Below, one piece after another: positions 34,577-43,100 of a DNA stretch of 64,000 bases. The number at the start of each line of letters is the position of its first letter. Within the stretch, counting starts at the first letter, position 1. The position numbers were made by a program, and so were the translations under genes. The notes below the pieces were generated by a model. The model made no database searches. It was not told the origin of the DNA and was given only the letters and a program-made list of their open reading frames with translations. Source of the stretch: Tsuneonella flava (GTDB lineage Bacteria > Pseudomonadota > Alphaproteobacteria > Sphingomonadales > Sphingomonadaceae); contig NZ_PHSO01000005.1 of NCBI RefSeq assembly GCF_002870965.1, positions 62,001 through 126,000 of the forward strand. Reading direction: 5' to 3'.

Positions 34577-36235
34577 CTAAGCCTCCGCAAACTTGCGCGC
34601 GCCATAGTTCGCGCTCATCCGGCGAGTTTTGGCCAACACGTCCGACCGCTTGCGGATCGTATCCATGAACCGCCATTCACTGCTGGCTCGTTCAGGTGTC
34701 AGCTCCACTGCCATGTAACCGCGGTTCGCGGTTTCAGCCCATTTGAGATCGGGGCTGCTGGCGACCAGTTCGCGGGCGGTGTCCTGTGGCTTCTTCCAAC
34801 CGAGATATGCCTCGGCGCCAGGGGATGTCACCGAATGCCCGGCGAATTCCACCCCGGCTCCATCCAGTTCGCACGCCCATGCATTGTGACTGTCGCCCGA
34901 CAACACCACCAGATTGGCATCAGCCTCTTTCGCTGCATCCAGCAGGCGTTGCCGCGCGGCAGGATATCCGTCCCATGAATCGAGGTTGAAGGGGATGCCG
35001 ACTTTCGACGCCAGAACGCCCGCTGCGAGCCGCTGGCGAACATAGTCGGGCGTATCTGCGGATAGCCCTTCGGCAACTTCTGGCGGAAGGAACAGCGATC
35101 CCATCACTATCTGTTGCACCAGCACCTGCCACTTGCGACCGGCACCGACGGACTGCTTCATTCCGGATGACAGCCACTGCTGTTGATCTGCCCCCATCAG
35201 ATTACGTGCCGGATTTTCCCAATCGCGCGTTTTGAACGCTTCCAGCGCCGCCTGCATGTGCGCCGGATCGGTGTCTTTAAGAGCGGCAGCCAGATCGAGT
35301 TGCTTGTCACGCCCGGTCAGTCGGGTTTCCAACCGGAACAGCGTCGCCAGATCGCCGATGTCGTAGCTGGCCCAGTTGGCATCGCTGACCGGCATCCATT
35401 CACGATAGGCGCGCATGGCAGCAGCCTTGCGAACACTCCATTCGCCTTCGGTGTCGGGTTGGTGATTTTCGGCCCCGCCCTTCCACGAATCGTTGGCGCT
35501 TTCGTGATCGTCCCACACCGTAATCGTGGGATAGATCTGGTGCAGTCGCGCAAGATCGGGATCGCGGCGATAGCTGGCATAACGCGCCCGATAGTCGGCA
35601 AGATGGATCGTTTCGCCAATTGGCTCTGGCAACCGCCCGGCAACCGCCTGAGCCTTGGAAGGGTAGTGGCCGTAATCGTATTCGTAGAAGTAGTCGCCCA
35701 GATGCACGGCAAGATCGAACGCATCCTGTTCGCAAGCATGGCGATAGGCATTGAACCAGCCAAATCCCATGTTGGAACAGGAAAACACCGCCATGCGAAA
35801 CTTGTCGGTCGCCCCATCGGGCAAAGTGCGGGTTCGGCCAACGGGGGACATCGCTCCATTCGGTGCGACAAACCGATAGAAATACCAGCACCCCGGCTCC
35901 AGCCCGGCGGCCACTGCCTTGGCGCAACAATCGTGTTCAGGGGATGCTTCAACGGTGCCACCGGCAACGATCGCCCCAAAATCCTGCCGATCGCTCACTT
36001 CGAATTGTAGCGTTGTGGGATGAGGCGCAACGAAACGGGTCCATAGCAAGACAGATCGCGCCGCAGGTTCGCCGCTGGCGATTCCGTGGGTAAAACCGCT
36101 GCCGAACGGCGCCCCCGCCTGTGCTGCCAGCGGTGCAGCCGCGAGTGTCCCGAGCGACAACGCACTCATTCCAAAAAAACTGCGGCGTGTCAGAGGCGAA
36201 GCGGCAGGCAAGGCCGCGTTAGGCTGGTCAGTCAT
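34577..36235 (-). CDS. PhoD-family alkaline phosphatase (Tat-exported)
   Basis: This 552-aa protein has a twin-arginine signal (TRRSFFGMSALSLGTLAAAP, residues 16-35) and ends that region at AAQA. The PhoD-like core has WTRFVAP, AVFSCSNMGFGWFNAYRHA as AVFSCSN..FNAYRHA, VHLGDYFYEYDYG, WDDHESANDSW and LSGDSHNAWA, which carry the metal-binding Asp, Asn and His residues. It probably releases phosphate from phosphoesters in the periplasm. It is divergent from the XRE operon, whose operators lie 67-115 bp upstream. Confidence 0.92.
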   Translation of the reverse strand: MTDQPNAALPAASPLTRRSFFGMSALSLGTLAAAPLAAQAGAPFGSGFTHGIASGEPAARSVLLWTRFVAPHPTTLQFEVSDRQDFGAIVAGGTVEASPEHDCCAKAVAAGLEPGCWYFYRFVAPNGAMSPVGRTRTLPDGATDKFRMAVFSCSNMGFGWFNAYRHACEQDAFDLAVHLGDYFYEYDYGHYPSKAQAVAGRLPEPIGETIHLADYRARYASYRRDPDLARLHQIYPTITVWDDHESANDSWKGGAENHQPDTEGEWSVRKAAAMRAYREWMPVSDANWASYDIGDLATLFRLETRLTGRDKQLDLAAALKDTDPAHMQAALEAFKTRDWENPARNLMGADQQQWLSSGMKQSVGAGRKWQVLVQQIVMGSLFLPPEVAEGLSADTPDYVRQRLAAGVLASKVGIPFNLDSWDGYPAARQRLLDAAKEADANLVVLSGDSHNAWACELDGAGVEFAGHSVTSPGAEAYLGWKKPQDTARELVASSPDLKWAETANRGYMAVELTPERASSEWRFMDTIRKRSDVLAKTRRMSANYGARKFAEA

Positions 36236-36301
36236 ACCTCAACGCTAGGCCCCGATAGCGACGGAATGAAGACACAATATCGCCAAGCGTCATCGACATT
36301 A

Positions 36302-36319
36302 TGTATAGCAAACTTGACA
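36302..36319 (+). promoter_or_regulatory. Candidate XRE operator O1, overlapping a TTGACA -35 box
   Basis: TGTATAGCAAACTTGACA fits the dyad TGTNNAGNNNNCTNNACA. The last six bases (36314-36319) are a perfect -35 element. It lies 31 bp, about three helical turns, from O2, and upstream of a small operon that encodes an XRE regulator. Confidence 0.6.
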
Positions 36320-36332
36320 CCTCACCTTCGCA

Positions 36333-36350
36333 TGTCTAGTAAGCTTTACA
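36333..36350 (+). promoter_or_regulatory. Candidate XRE operator O2, overlapping the -10 region
   Basis: TGTCTAGTAAGCTTTACA fits the same TGTNNAGNNNNCTNNACA dyad as O1. With the -35 at 36314-36319, the -10 would fall within this site (TAGTAA at 36337). Binding here should repress the operon. Confidence 0.6.
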
Positions 36351-36370
36351 TATTGAAGAGGAACATTGAC

Positions 36371-36553
36371 ATGACAACCATCCAAAGGAGCCTTGTGCTT
36401 GCTGCCGCCATGCTTCTGGCCGCACTGGCTGCGATTTTCGACATCATCCCTGCTGCGTTTGCGGAATATACACCGCTTGGTTTGCTGGTGTTTTTGCCGT
36501 GGGCCCTGTCAGGGGAGCGCCAATGCAGCCTGAGGAAGAGCAAGGAATCCTGA
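36371..36553 (+). CDS. Small membrane protein (XRE operon, gene 1)
   Basis: This 60-aa protein begins MTTIQRSLVLAAAMLLAA and has two hydrophobic segments (about 6-27 and 33-47), then a basic tail (RQCSLRKSKES). The ATG at 36371 has AGAGGAA 7 nt upstream. The function is unknown. It is 3 bp from the next membrane-protein gene and probably acts with it. It lies behind the paired operators O1 and O2. Confidence 0.72.
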   Translation: MTTIQRSLVLAAAMLLAALAAIFDIIPAAFAEYTPLGLLVFLPWALSGERQCSLRKSKES

Positions 36554-36556
36554 GCG

Positions 36557-37165
36557 ATGGCAGGGATCGTGGATAAAATCGCAGGTCGCCGGCCCTGGAT
36601 GTGGGCGCTGGCATTTGCCGGAGCGATGGGGATTGTCGCATGGTTCGAACACCGCCATGTCCTTGGCGGCATCCGCTCCCTCCCGTTTGTAGCGGCAGGT
36701 TGCCTGTTTCTGATTCCACTGGCAAAATCGGCCAACAATTGCGCCTCGGCCAGTGGGACTCTTACGCCCGCCATGCGCCAATATAACCGGCGGATGATGA
36801 TATGGGCGGTCTCGTATATCGTATTGCTCGGCGTTGCGATGTCGATCCGCAACAATCTCGACCCGCAAGGGCCGCTACTATGGCTGATCGCAGTTCTGCC
36901 CAGCTTGCCCATGTTGTTCTTCATCTGGGCAATGGTGCGATACCTGAAGGAAGAGACAGACGAGTATCTGCGGTTACGCAACACACTAAGTGCCTTGTTC
37001 GGGCTTGCGCTGCTGCTTGGCGTTGGAACGTTCTGGGGCTTTCTCGAAGCGTTCAAGGTCGTTCCGCATGTCGATGCATGGTGGGTTGTTCCGGTGTGGG
37101 CAATGGGCATGGGTCTCGCCAATGTCTTTCAGGTGATGCGCGACCGCAAAGGCAACGATCAATGA
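36557..37165 (+). CDS. Multi-pass membrane protein of unknown function (XRE operon, gene 2)
   Basis: This 202-aa protein has about five or six hydrophobic segments, for example WALAFAGAMGIVAWF, MIWAVSYIVLLGVAM, LLWLIAVLPSLPMLFFIWAM and TLSALFGLALLLGVGTFWGF. I recognise no catalytic motif. Small XRE regulators are often encoded next to such membrane proteins in bacteria. The stop overlaps the XRE gene by 4 bp, so the two are translationally coupled. Confidence 0.82.
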   Translation: MAGIVDKIAGRRPWMWALAFAGAMGIVAWFEHRHVLGGIRSLPFVAAGCLFLIPLAKSANNCASASGTLTPAMRQYNRRMMIWAVSYIVLLGVAMSIRNNLDPQGPLLWLIAVLPSLPMLFFIWAMVRYLKEETDEYLRLRNTLSALFGLALLLGVGTFWGFLEAFKVVPHVDAWWVVPVWAMGMGLANVFQVMRDRKGNDQ

Positions 37166-37353
37166 AAAACCGGCTCAAAGTATTGCGCGCCGAGCGCGAC
37201 TGGAGCCAGCAGGATTTGGCTGAGCGGCTGGAAGTCAGTCGACAGTCAGTCAATGCCATCGAAACAGGGAAGTACGATCCCTCTCTCCCCCTCGCTTTTC
37301 GTATCGCGGAGCTGTTCGGCCAACCGATAGAGGCAATCTTCCTGCGCGATTGA
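37162..37353 (+). CDS. XRE-family transcriptional regulator (YozG-like, 63 aa)
   Basis: This 63-aa protein is little more than a Cro/C1-type helix-turn-helix (KVLRAERDWSQQDLAERL, VSRQSVNAIETGKYDPSL). It belongs to the small family with the fixed tail FGQPIEAIF. It starts in the ATGA overlap with the membrane protein. It is the likely ligand of the two TGTNNAGNNNNCTNNACA sites at the head of its operon, hence autorepression is inferred. Confidence 0.9.
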   Translation: MKNRLKVLRAERDWSQQDLAERLEVSRQSVNAIETGKYDPSLPLAFRIAELFGQPIEAIFLRD

Positions 37354-37382
37354 CCGCAGGGGCCGCATAGGACCATTGTGGC

Positions 37383-38114
37383 ATGATGCACGACATTCAA
37401 TACCACAGTTTCGACGACGGTCGCCGGCTCGCTTTTCGCCATTGCAGCGGCAGCGGCCCGGCAATCGTGTTTCTGCCCGGCTATATGTCGGACATGGACG
37501 GCAGCAAGGCCACTGCGCTGTTCGACTGGGCGCAAGCGAACGGGCGCGAATGCCTGCTGCTCGACTACTCTGGATGCGGCCGTTCGAGCGGCGACTTCGC
37601 CGATGGTACATTGTCGACGTGGCGGGATGAGGTCGCCACTCTGATCGATGCCTATACCTGTCATCCGGCTATTCTGGTCGGATCTTCAATGGGAGGCTGG
37701 TTGATGTTGTTGGTGGGCGAAGCGATTGGCCACCGTTTGCACACGCTCGTGGGTATCGCCGCAGCGCCGGACTTCACCGAATGGGGCATCGACGCCGCCG
37801 CCAGAGCGAATCTTCTGAATGGGGAAACGGTATACGAAAAGAACCCCTACGGCCCTGAGCCGACGCCGACTCACGCTACATTCTGGGCCGATGGGCAGGC
37901 CAACCGGCGCCTTATCGGCGAAATCGCGCTCGATTGCCCGGCACGCTTGCTGCACGGGCAGCAAGATAACGATGTCCCGTGGGAGATTTCGCTACAACTG
38001 GCACAGGCGCTGCGTTCGACCGACGTTCACCTGACACTTGTCAAAGATGGCGACCATCGACTGTCGCGCGAACAAGATATCGCCTTGTTGTTGCGGACAG
38101 TGGCCACCATCTGA
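37383..38114 (+). CDS. Alpha/beta hydrolase
   Basis: This 243-aa serine hydrolase has the nucleophile elbow VGSSMGGW (Ser near residue 101), an oxyanion strand IVFLPGYMSDMDG, and a late His in DGDHRLSR. The pattern resembles the ABHD10-like thioesterase/esterase group common in alphaproteobacteria. The substrate is unknown. It follows the XRE gene by 29 bp and precedes a TPR gene by 9 bp. Confidence 0.87.
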   Translation: MMHDIQYHSFDDGRRLAFRHCSGSGPAIVFLPGYMSDMDGSKATALFDWAQANGRECLLLDYSGCGRSSGDFADGTLSTWRDEVATLIDAYTCHPAILVGSSMGGWLMLLVGEAIGHRLHTLVGIAAAPDFTEWGIDAAARANLLNGETVYEKNPYGPEPTPTHATFWADGQANRRLIGEIALDCPARLLHGQQDNDVPWEISLQLAQALRSTDVHLTLVKDGDHRLSREQDIALLLRTVATI

Positions 38115-38123
38115 AGGTTTGCC

Positions 38124-38948
38124 ATGCTTACTCTCCTCCTCCCAATTCTGATGCAGGTCGGCCCGAACCCTTCTGTTGGCCTCAGCCCCATCGAACAACT
38201 CGACATGAACAATCGCCCGCCGCGCACCCGCGCCAACCGAGATGCCCAGGAGCGCACGCCCAGCGCTCTGGAAACCTGCCTCGACACAGCGCGCACCGCG
38301 CCGGAAAAGGCACATGCCATCTCGGTCGAATGGATCAAGCGAACCACCGGAGAGCAACGCGCTGCAGGCGAACATTGTCTGGGGGTCGCGGCAGGCAATA
38401 TGGGCGAATGGGACGCTGCCCGCGCAGCTTTCATCGCTGCCCGTGCGGATGCCGAAGATGCCGCGTTTCGCACACGGATGAGCGCACTGGCAGGCAGCGC
38501 CGCGCTCGCTTCCGGGGATGCGGCAGGCGCTCTTGCACTGCTCGATGCAGCGAAGAACGAAGACCCACTCGATCCGTCAGTGAGAGGGGCCATCGCTCTT
38601 GATCGCGCCTCGGCCCTTGTGGCGCTCGACAGAGCCGACGACGCCACTTCCGCACTAGCCGAAGCGCGCGCTGCGATGCCGGGTGATCCGCAAACCTGGT
38701 TGCTTTCAGCTACGTTGTCCCGGCGAACGGGCGACCTTGCCACTGCTCAGGCACAAATCGAAAAGGCCGTATCACTCGATCCGCAAGATCCGGCCATCGG
38801 ACTGGAAGCGGGCGTGATCGCCATACTGGCAGGGCACAGCGAAGCGGCCCGCAAGTCGTGGCAGTCAGTGATGGAAACCGCACCTGACAGCGAACAGGCG
38901 CAAACCGCCAAAGATTATCTCGCTCAAATCGGAGAAGGCGCGCAATGA
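38124..38948 (+). CDS. Tetratricopeptide-repeat protein
   Basis: This 274-aa protein has a short N-terminal hydrophobic stretch ([13 protein letters not shown]), which may be a weak signal, and at least four TPR-like helix pairs from about residue 85 ([54 protein letters not shown]). TPRs mediate protein binding; the partner is unknown. GAAGG precedes the start. It overlaps the next gene by 4 bp. Confidence 0.82.
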   Translation: MLTLLLPILMQVGPNPSVGLSPIEQLDMNNRPPRTRANRDAQERTPSALETCLDTARTAPEKAHAISVEWIKRTTGEQRAAGEHCLGVAAGNMGEWDAARAAFIAARADAEDAAFRTRMSALAGSAALASGDAAGALALLDAAKNEDPLDPSVRGAIALDRASALVALDRADDATSALAEARAAMPGDPQTWLLSATLSRRTGDLATAQAQIEKAVSLDPQDPAIGLEAGVIAILAGHSEAARKSWQSVMETAPDSEQAQTAKDYLAQIGEGAQ

Positions 38949-39925
38949 TTCCGCTGTCAGTCCTCGATCTCGTCCCCGTTCGCGAAGGTGGTACATTGGC
39001 AGAGGCATATTCTGCCACCGTTTCATTGGCGCAAGCTGCCGAACGATTGGGATACAAGCGGTTCTGGATCGCCGAACATCACGCGATGGAAGGGATCGCA
39101 GGTGGGGCAACATCGGTCGTTATCGGCCATGTCGGCGCCGCGACGCACACGATCCGCCTCGGTGCCGGCGGGATCATGCTACCCAACCATAATCCGTTTG
39201 TGATTGCCGAACAGTTCGGCACCCTCGATGCTCTGTTCCCCGGGCGCATCGACCTTGGACTGGGTCGTGCGCCTGGCGCAGGGCCAGAACTGCAACGCGC
39301 CCTGCGGAAAGACCTGCACCGTGCCGCCGAAATGTTCCCTACTGACGTGGCGGAACTGCGCGCCTTGCTAACCGGGGAGCCGGAACTGCCACTCCGCGCC
39401 ACCCCAGGTTATGGATCGAATGTCGAAATGTGGATGTTGGGCTCCAGCCTTTTCGGAGCCCAACTCGCTGCGAAGCTTGGCATGCCCTATGCTTTCGCCA
39501 GCCATTTCGCGCCCGACCACCTGGATGCGGCGCTGGCGCTGTATCGCGAGCGGTTCGAGCCATCGCGATGGCTGGACAAACCGTATGCGATGGCGGCGAT
39601 GACCGTATTTACAGCCGAAACCGATGCCGAAGCGGAGCTGATCGCCAGTTCGCAGCAACAGAGTTTTGTTCGTTTGCGGACCGGCAATCCGGGCAAACTG
39701 CCACCCCCGGTAAAGGGGTATATCGACACGTTGCCTCCACAGGCCCAGGCGATCCTGGCCAATATCGGACAGGCAAGCGCTATCGGATCACCGGACACAG
39801 TCCGCGCGTCAATCGGGCGTTTTATCGAACGCACACAGGCAGACGAAATCGTCGTTTCCGGTGCAACCTTCGATCCGGCGACACGGGTTCGTTCGCTCGA
39901 ATTAACGATGGAAGCCCTGGCCTGA
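38945..39925 (+). CDS. LLM class flavin-dependent oxidoreductase
   Basis: This 326-aa member of the luciferase-like monooxygenase group is of the MsnO8/YhbW type. Typical segments are LDLVPVREG at the N-terminus, [12 protein letters not shown] (about 39-50), [12 protein letters not shown] and [10 protein letters not shown]. It would use FMNH2 or F420; no substrate can be inferred. It starts in the ATGA overlap of the TPR gene. Confidence 0.9.
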   Translation: MIPLSVLDLVPVREGGTLAEAYSATVSLAQAAERLGYKRFWIAEHHAMEGIAGGATSVVIGHVGAATHTIRLGAGGIMLPNHNPFVIAEQFGTLDALFPGRIDLGLGRAPGAGPELQRALRKDLHRAAEMFPTDVAELRALLTGEPELPLRATPGYGSNVEMWMLGSSLFGAQLAAKLGMPYAFASHFAPDHLDAALALYRERFEPSRWLDKPYAMAAMTVFTAETDAEAELIASSQQQSFVRLRTGNPGKLPPPVKGYIDTLPPQAQAILANIGQASAIGSPDTVRASIGRFIERTQADEIVVSGATFDPATRVRSLELTMEALA

Positions 39926-40048
39926 AAATTTGGCGTCAGTCCCCTCTGGCCCCCGTCACCCATTCAGGCCTAAAGGAGAGGACGAGCCGCTCGAACGCTA
40001 CGTCACTGCTGCCTTGCAGTCGCGCAAGCACGGGCCTATCACAGCCAG

Positions 40049-40069
40049 ATTGCTGCGCCGTGCAGCAAT
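40049..40069 (+). promoter_or_regulatory. Perfect 8-bp hairpin in the NAD-GDH upstream region
   Basis: ATTGCTGC (40049-40056) and GCAGCAAT (40062-40069) pair around GCCGT. It lies 50 bp before the GDH ATG and directly before AATATAAC, a possible -10. It could be an operator or a 5'-UTR hairpin. The rest of 39926-40118 shows no gene. Confidence 0.4.
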
Positions 40070-40118
40070 AATATAACAGGGCTCGCAAGACATTTGGCGG
40101 GCCGACGGAGCACTACGG

Positions 40119-43100
40119 ATGTCCGCTGAAGCAGCTGATTCTACTTCTGGTTCCACTTCACGCATATCGACCGATGCCGCACTGGCGAAGTCTCTCGCCC
40201 GCCTCATTCGCGATTCGTTGCTGCCGGGGGATGAACCGCTGAGCAAAGCCCGCGTGGAAGATGTCGCGCAATTCCTGATCGAATCAGCGGCGCAGCGCGG
40301 ACCCGGCGAACCGTCTATCACGCTCAATTCGGCATCGGGCGACCGGCGATTCATGCGTCTGGCTCTCGTCAACGATGATATGCCGTTTCTGGTCGATTCG
40401 ATTGCGGCCACGATCGCGGCACACGGAATTTCGATTGATCAGTTGGTTCACCCTGTCGTTCGCATGAAGCGGACCGATTCAGGCGAACTGGCGGAAATCC
40501 TTTCATGTGAAGCTGAAAGCGGCCAGCACGAGTCGTTGATTTATATCGAAACACCGCGTGTCGATGCACGCCAGCGCCGGGCGCTCGAAAAAGATCTACG
40601 GACAACGCTTTCAGACGTCCGCGCTGCCGTAACCGACTGGCAAAAAATGCGCACCGCGATGCTGGACGATGCAGCCAGTGTTACCGATACCGAAGGTGCC
40701 GCTCTGCTGCGCTGGCTGGAAGGCGGCATGCTGACACAGCTCGGTCATGTCACACGTCGTCGCGATGGCAGCCATTCGACAATGCTGGGCATCTGCCGCA
40801 AAAGCGCAAAGGAAATCCTCGCTGACGCATCGTTTGACCGTGCCTTCGCGTGGTTCGATGGATGTGGCCGAGAAACAGCACGTAGCCCGCTGATTATTAA
40901 AGCGAACCGCATTTCCAATGTTCATCGCCGGGTCCCGCTCGATCTGTTCATCGTGCCTGTGTTCGAAGGCGATGAGGTGACCGCACTTTCGATCCACGCG
41001 GGCGTCTGGACCAGTTCCGCGCTTGCCGCCGCGCCCGGCTCGGTGCCACGTCTACGCACTCAACTCGCTGAGCTGAATGCCAAGTTCGGGTTCGATCCCA
41101 ACGGCCATGCAGGGAAATCGCTGGTCCACGCGCTGACCATGCTGCCACACGATGTGCTGATCGGTTTTTCCGACGCGGACATCGAACATGTCGCAACCAC
41201 TATGATGAGCCTGGTCGACCGTCCGCGCCCGCGGCTGGTTCTGGTGGAAGCTCCGCTCAGCCGTCATCTGTTCGCATTCGTCTGGTTACCGCGCGATCTG
41301 CTGTCGACGCAGGTCCGCACACGCATTCAGGAAATGCTCGAAACCGGCGCAGGCGCTGTGGCGCTTGACTGGAGCTTGCAGGTCGAAGGCGGCAATCTGG
41401 CGATGATCCGCTATGTGCTCGATTATCGTTCGGGCGAAGGTTCGCCCGATGCCGCGACAATCGAAGCGAGCATTCAGGCTTTGCTGCGCGGCTGGAGCGA
41501 AGCGGTCGAAAGCGAACTGGCGACGGATGAAGACCCCGCTCGCGCTGCTGCTCTCGCTACTCGGTTTGCCGATGCTTTCCCGACTGCCTACCGCGCCGAT
41601 TATGGCCCGGCAGAGGCCGCACAGGATATTCGCCGTCTGCGTCGGCTTGCCGCCCATCACGAGGATGGCCCCACCACCGCGAGCACTGCCCCTCAGCGCG
41701 ATGTACGTCTGTATCGCCACGAAGATGATCCGTCGAACCGACTACGCCTGAAAATCTATCAATCGGAAGGCGCTTTGGCTCTTTCCGATGCCGTGCCGGC
41801 GTTGGAAAACTTCGGATTTCGCGTATTGGAAGAAGTGCCTACTTTTCTCGATGAAGGAAAGCTGGGCACCATCCACGATTTCACGCTCGGACTGAACGAA
41901 GCGGATGATACCGAACAGCTTCTCGGTCGCACGCCACAGATCGAGGAAGCAATCGCTGCCGTACTCAATGGCGGGGCGGAAGATGATCCGTTCAACCGCC
42001 TCGTAGTCGGCACCGGGCTCGAAGCGCGCGAGGCTGACTGGCTGCGCGCGTTCTATCGCTATCTGCGTCAGGCGGGAATCGGTTACACGATCTACACTGT
42101 CGTCGATGCACTACAACGGGCGCCCGACGTTACTCGCGCACTGGTCGGCCTGTTCGCGGCCGAACACGATCCGGCATTCGCGGGGGACCGCAAAGCAGCC
42201 GCAGAGGTGCAGGAAGAGGCGATCCGCAAGGGCTTGCTTAATGTCGCTGCAATCAACGACGATCGGCTGCTGCGGCTCTATCAGGCTCTGATCGGCGCAA
42301 TTCTGCGGACCAACGCTTTCGCCCCCGCTGCGCGCGAAGCTTTGGCCTTTAAGATCGATTCACACCTCGTTCCGGGCCTGCCCAAACCGATTCCGTGGCG
42401 CGAAATCTTCGTTTATTCGCGCCGTTTGGAAGGGATTCACTTGCGCGCTGGGCCCGTGGCACGCGGCGGCTTGCGCTGGTCCGACCGGCGCGACGACTTC
42501 CGCACCGAAATCCTTGGTCTGATGAAAGCGCAGCGTGTCAAAAACGCGGTGATCGTGCCGACAGGGGCGAAGGGCGGTTTCTATCCCAAGCAATTGCCCG
42601 ATCCCACGCGCGACCGCGAAGGCTGGGCTGCTGAAGGCAAGGCCAGCTATCAGGCGTTTATCCGCACTCTGTTGTCGATCACCGACAACCTCGTCGATGA
42701 CAAGGTCGTTCATCCGCGAGAAGTTGTGATTCGCGACGGTGACGATCCTTACTTCGTCGTTGCCGCAGACAAGGGAACTGCCTCGTTCTCCGACGTTGCC
42801 AATGCCATTGCTGAGAGCCAGAACTTCTGGCTCGACGATGCATTCGCCAGCGGCGGCTCCAACGGATACGACCACAAGGCAATGGGCATCACCGCCCGCG
42901 GCGCATGGGTTTCCGTCACGCGTCACTTCCTCGAAATGGGTATCGACGTCCAGAAGGATCCGGTGCGCGTGGTTGGCTGTGGCGACATGTCGGGCGACGT
43001 GTTCGGCAATGGCATGTTGCTGTCCAAATCGATCAAGCTGGTTGCAGCTTTCGATCACCGCCACATCTTCCTCGATCCCGACCCTGACGCGGCTGCAAGC

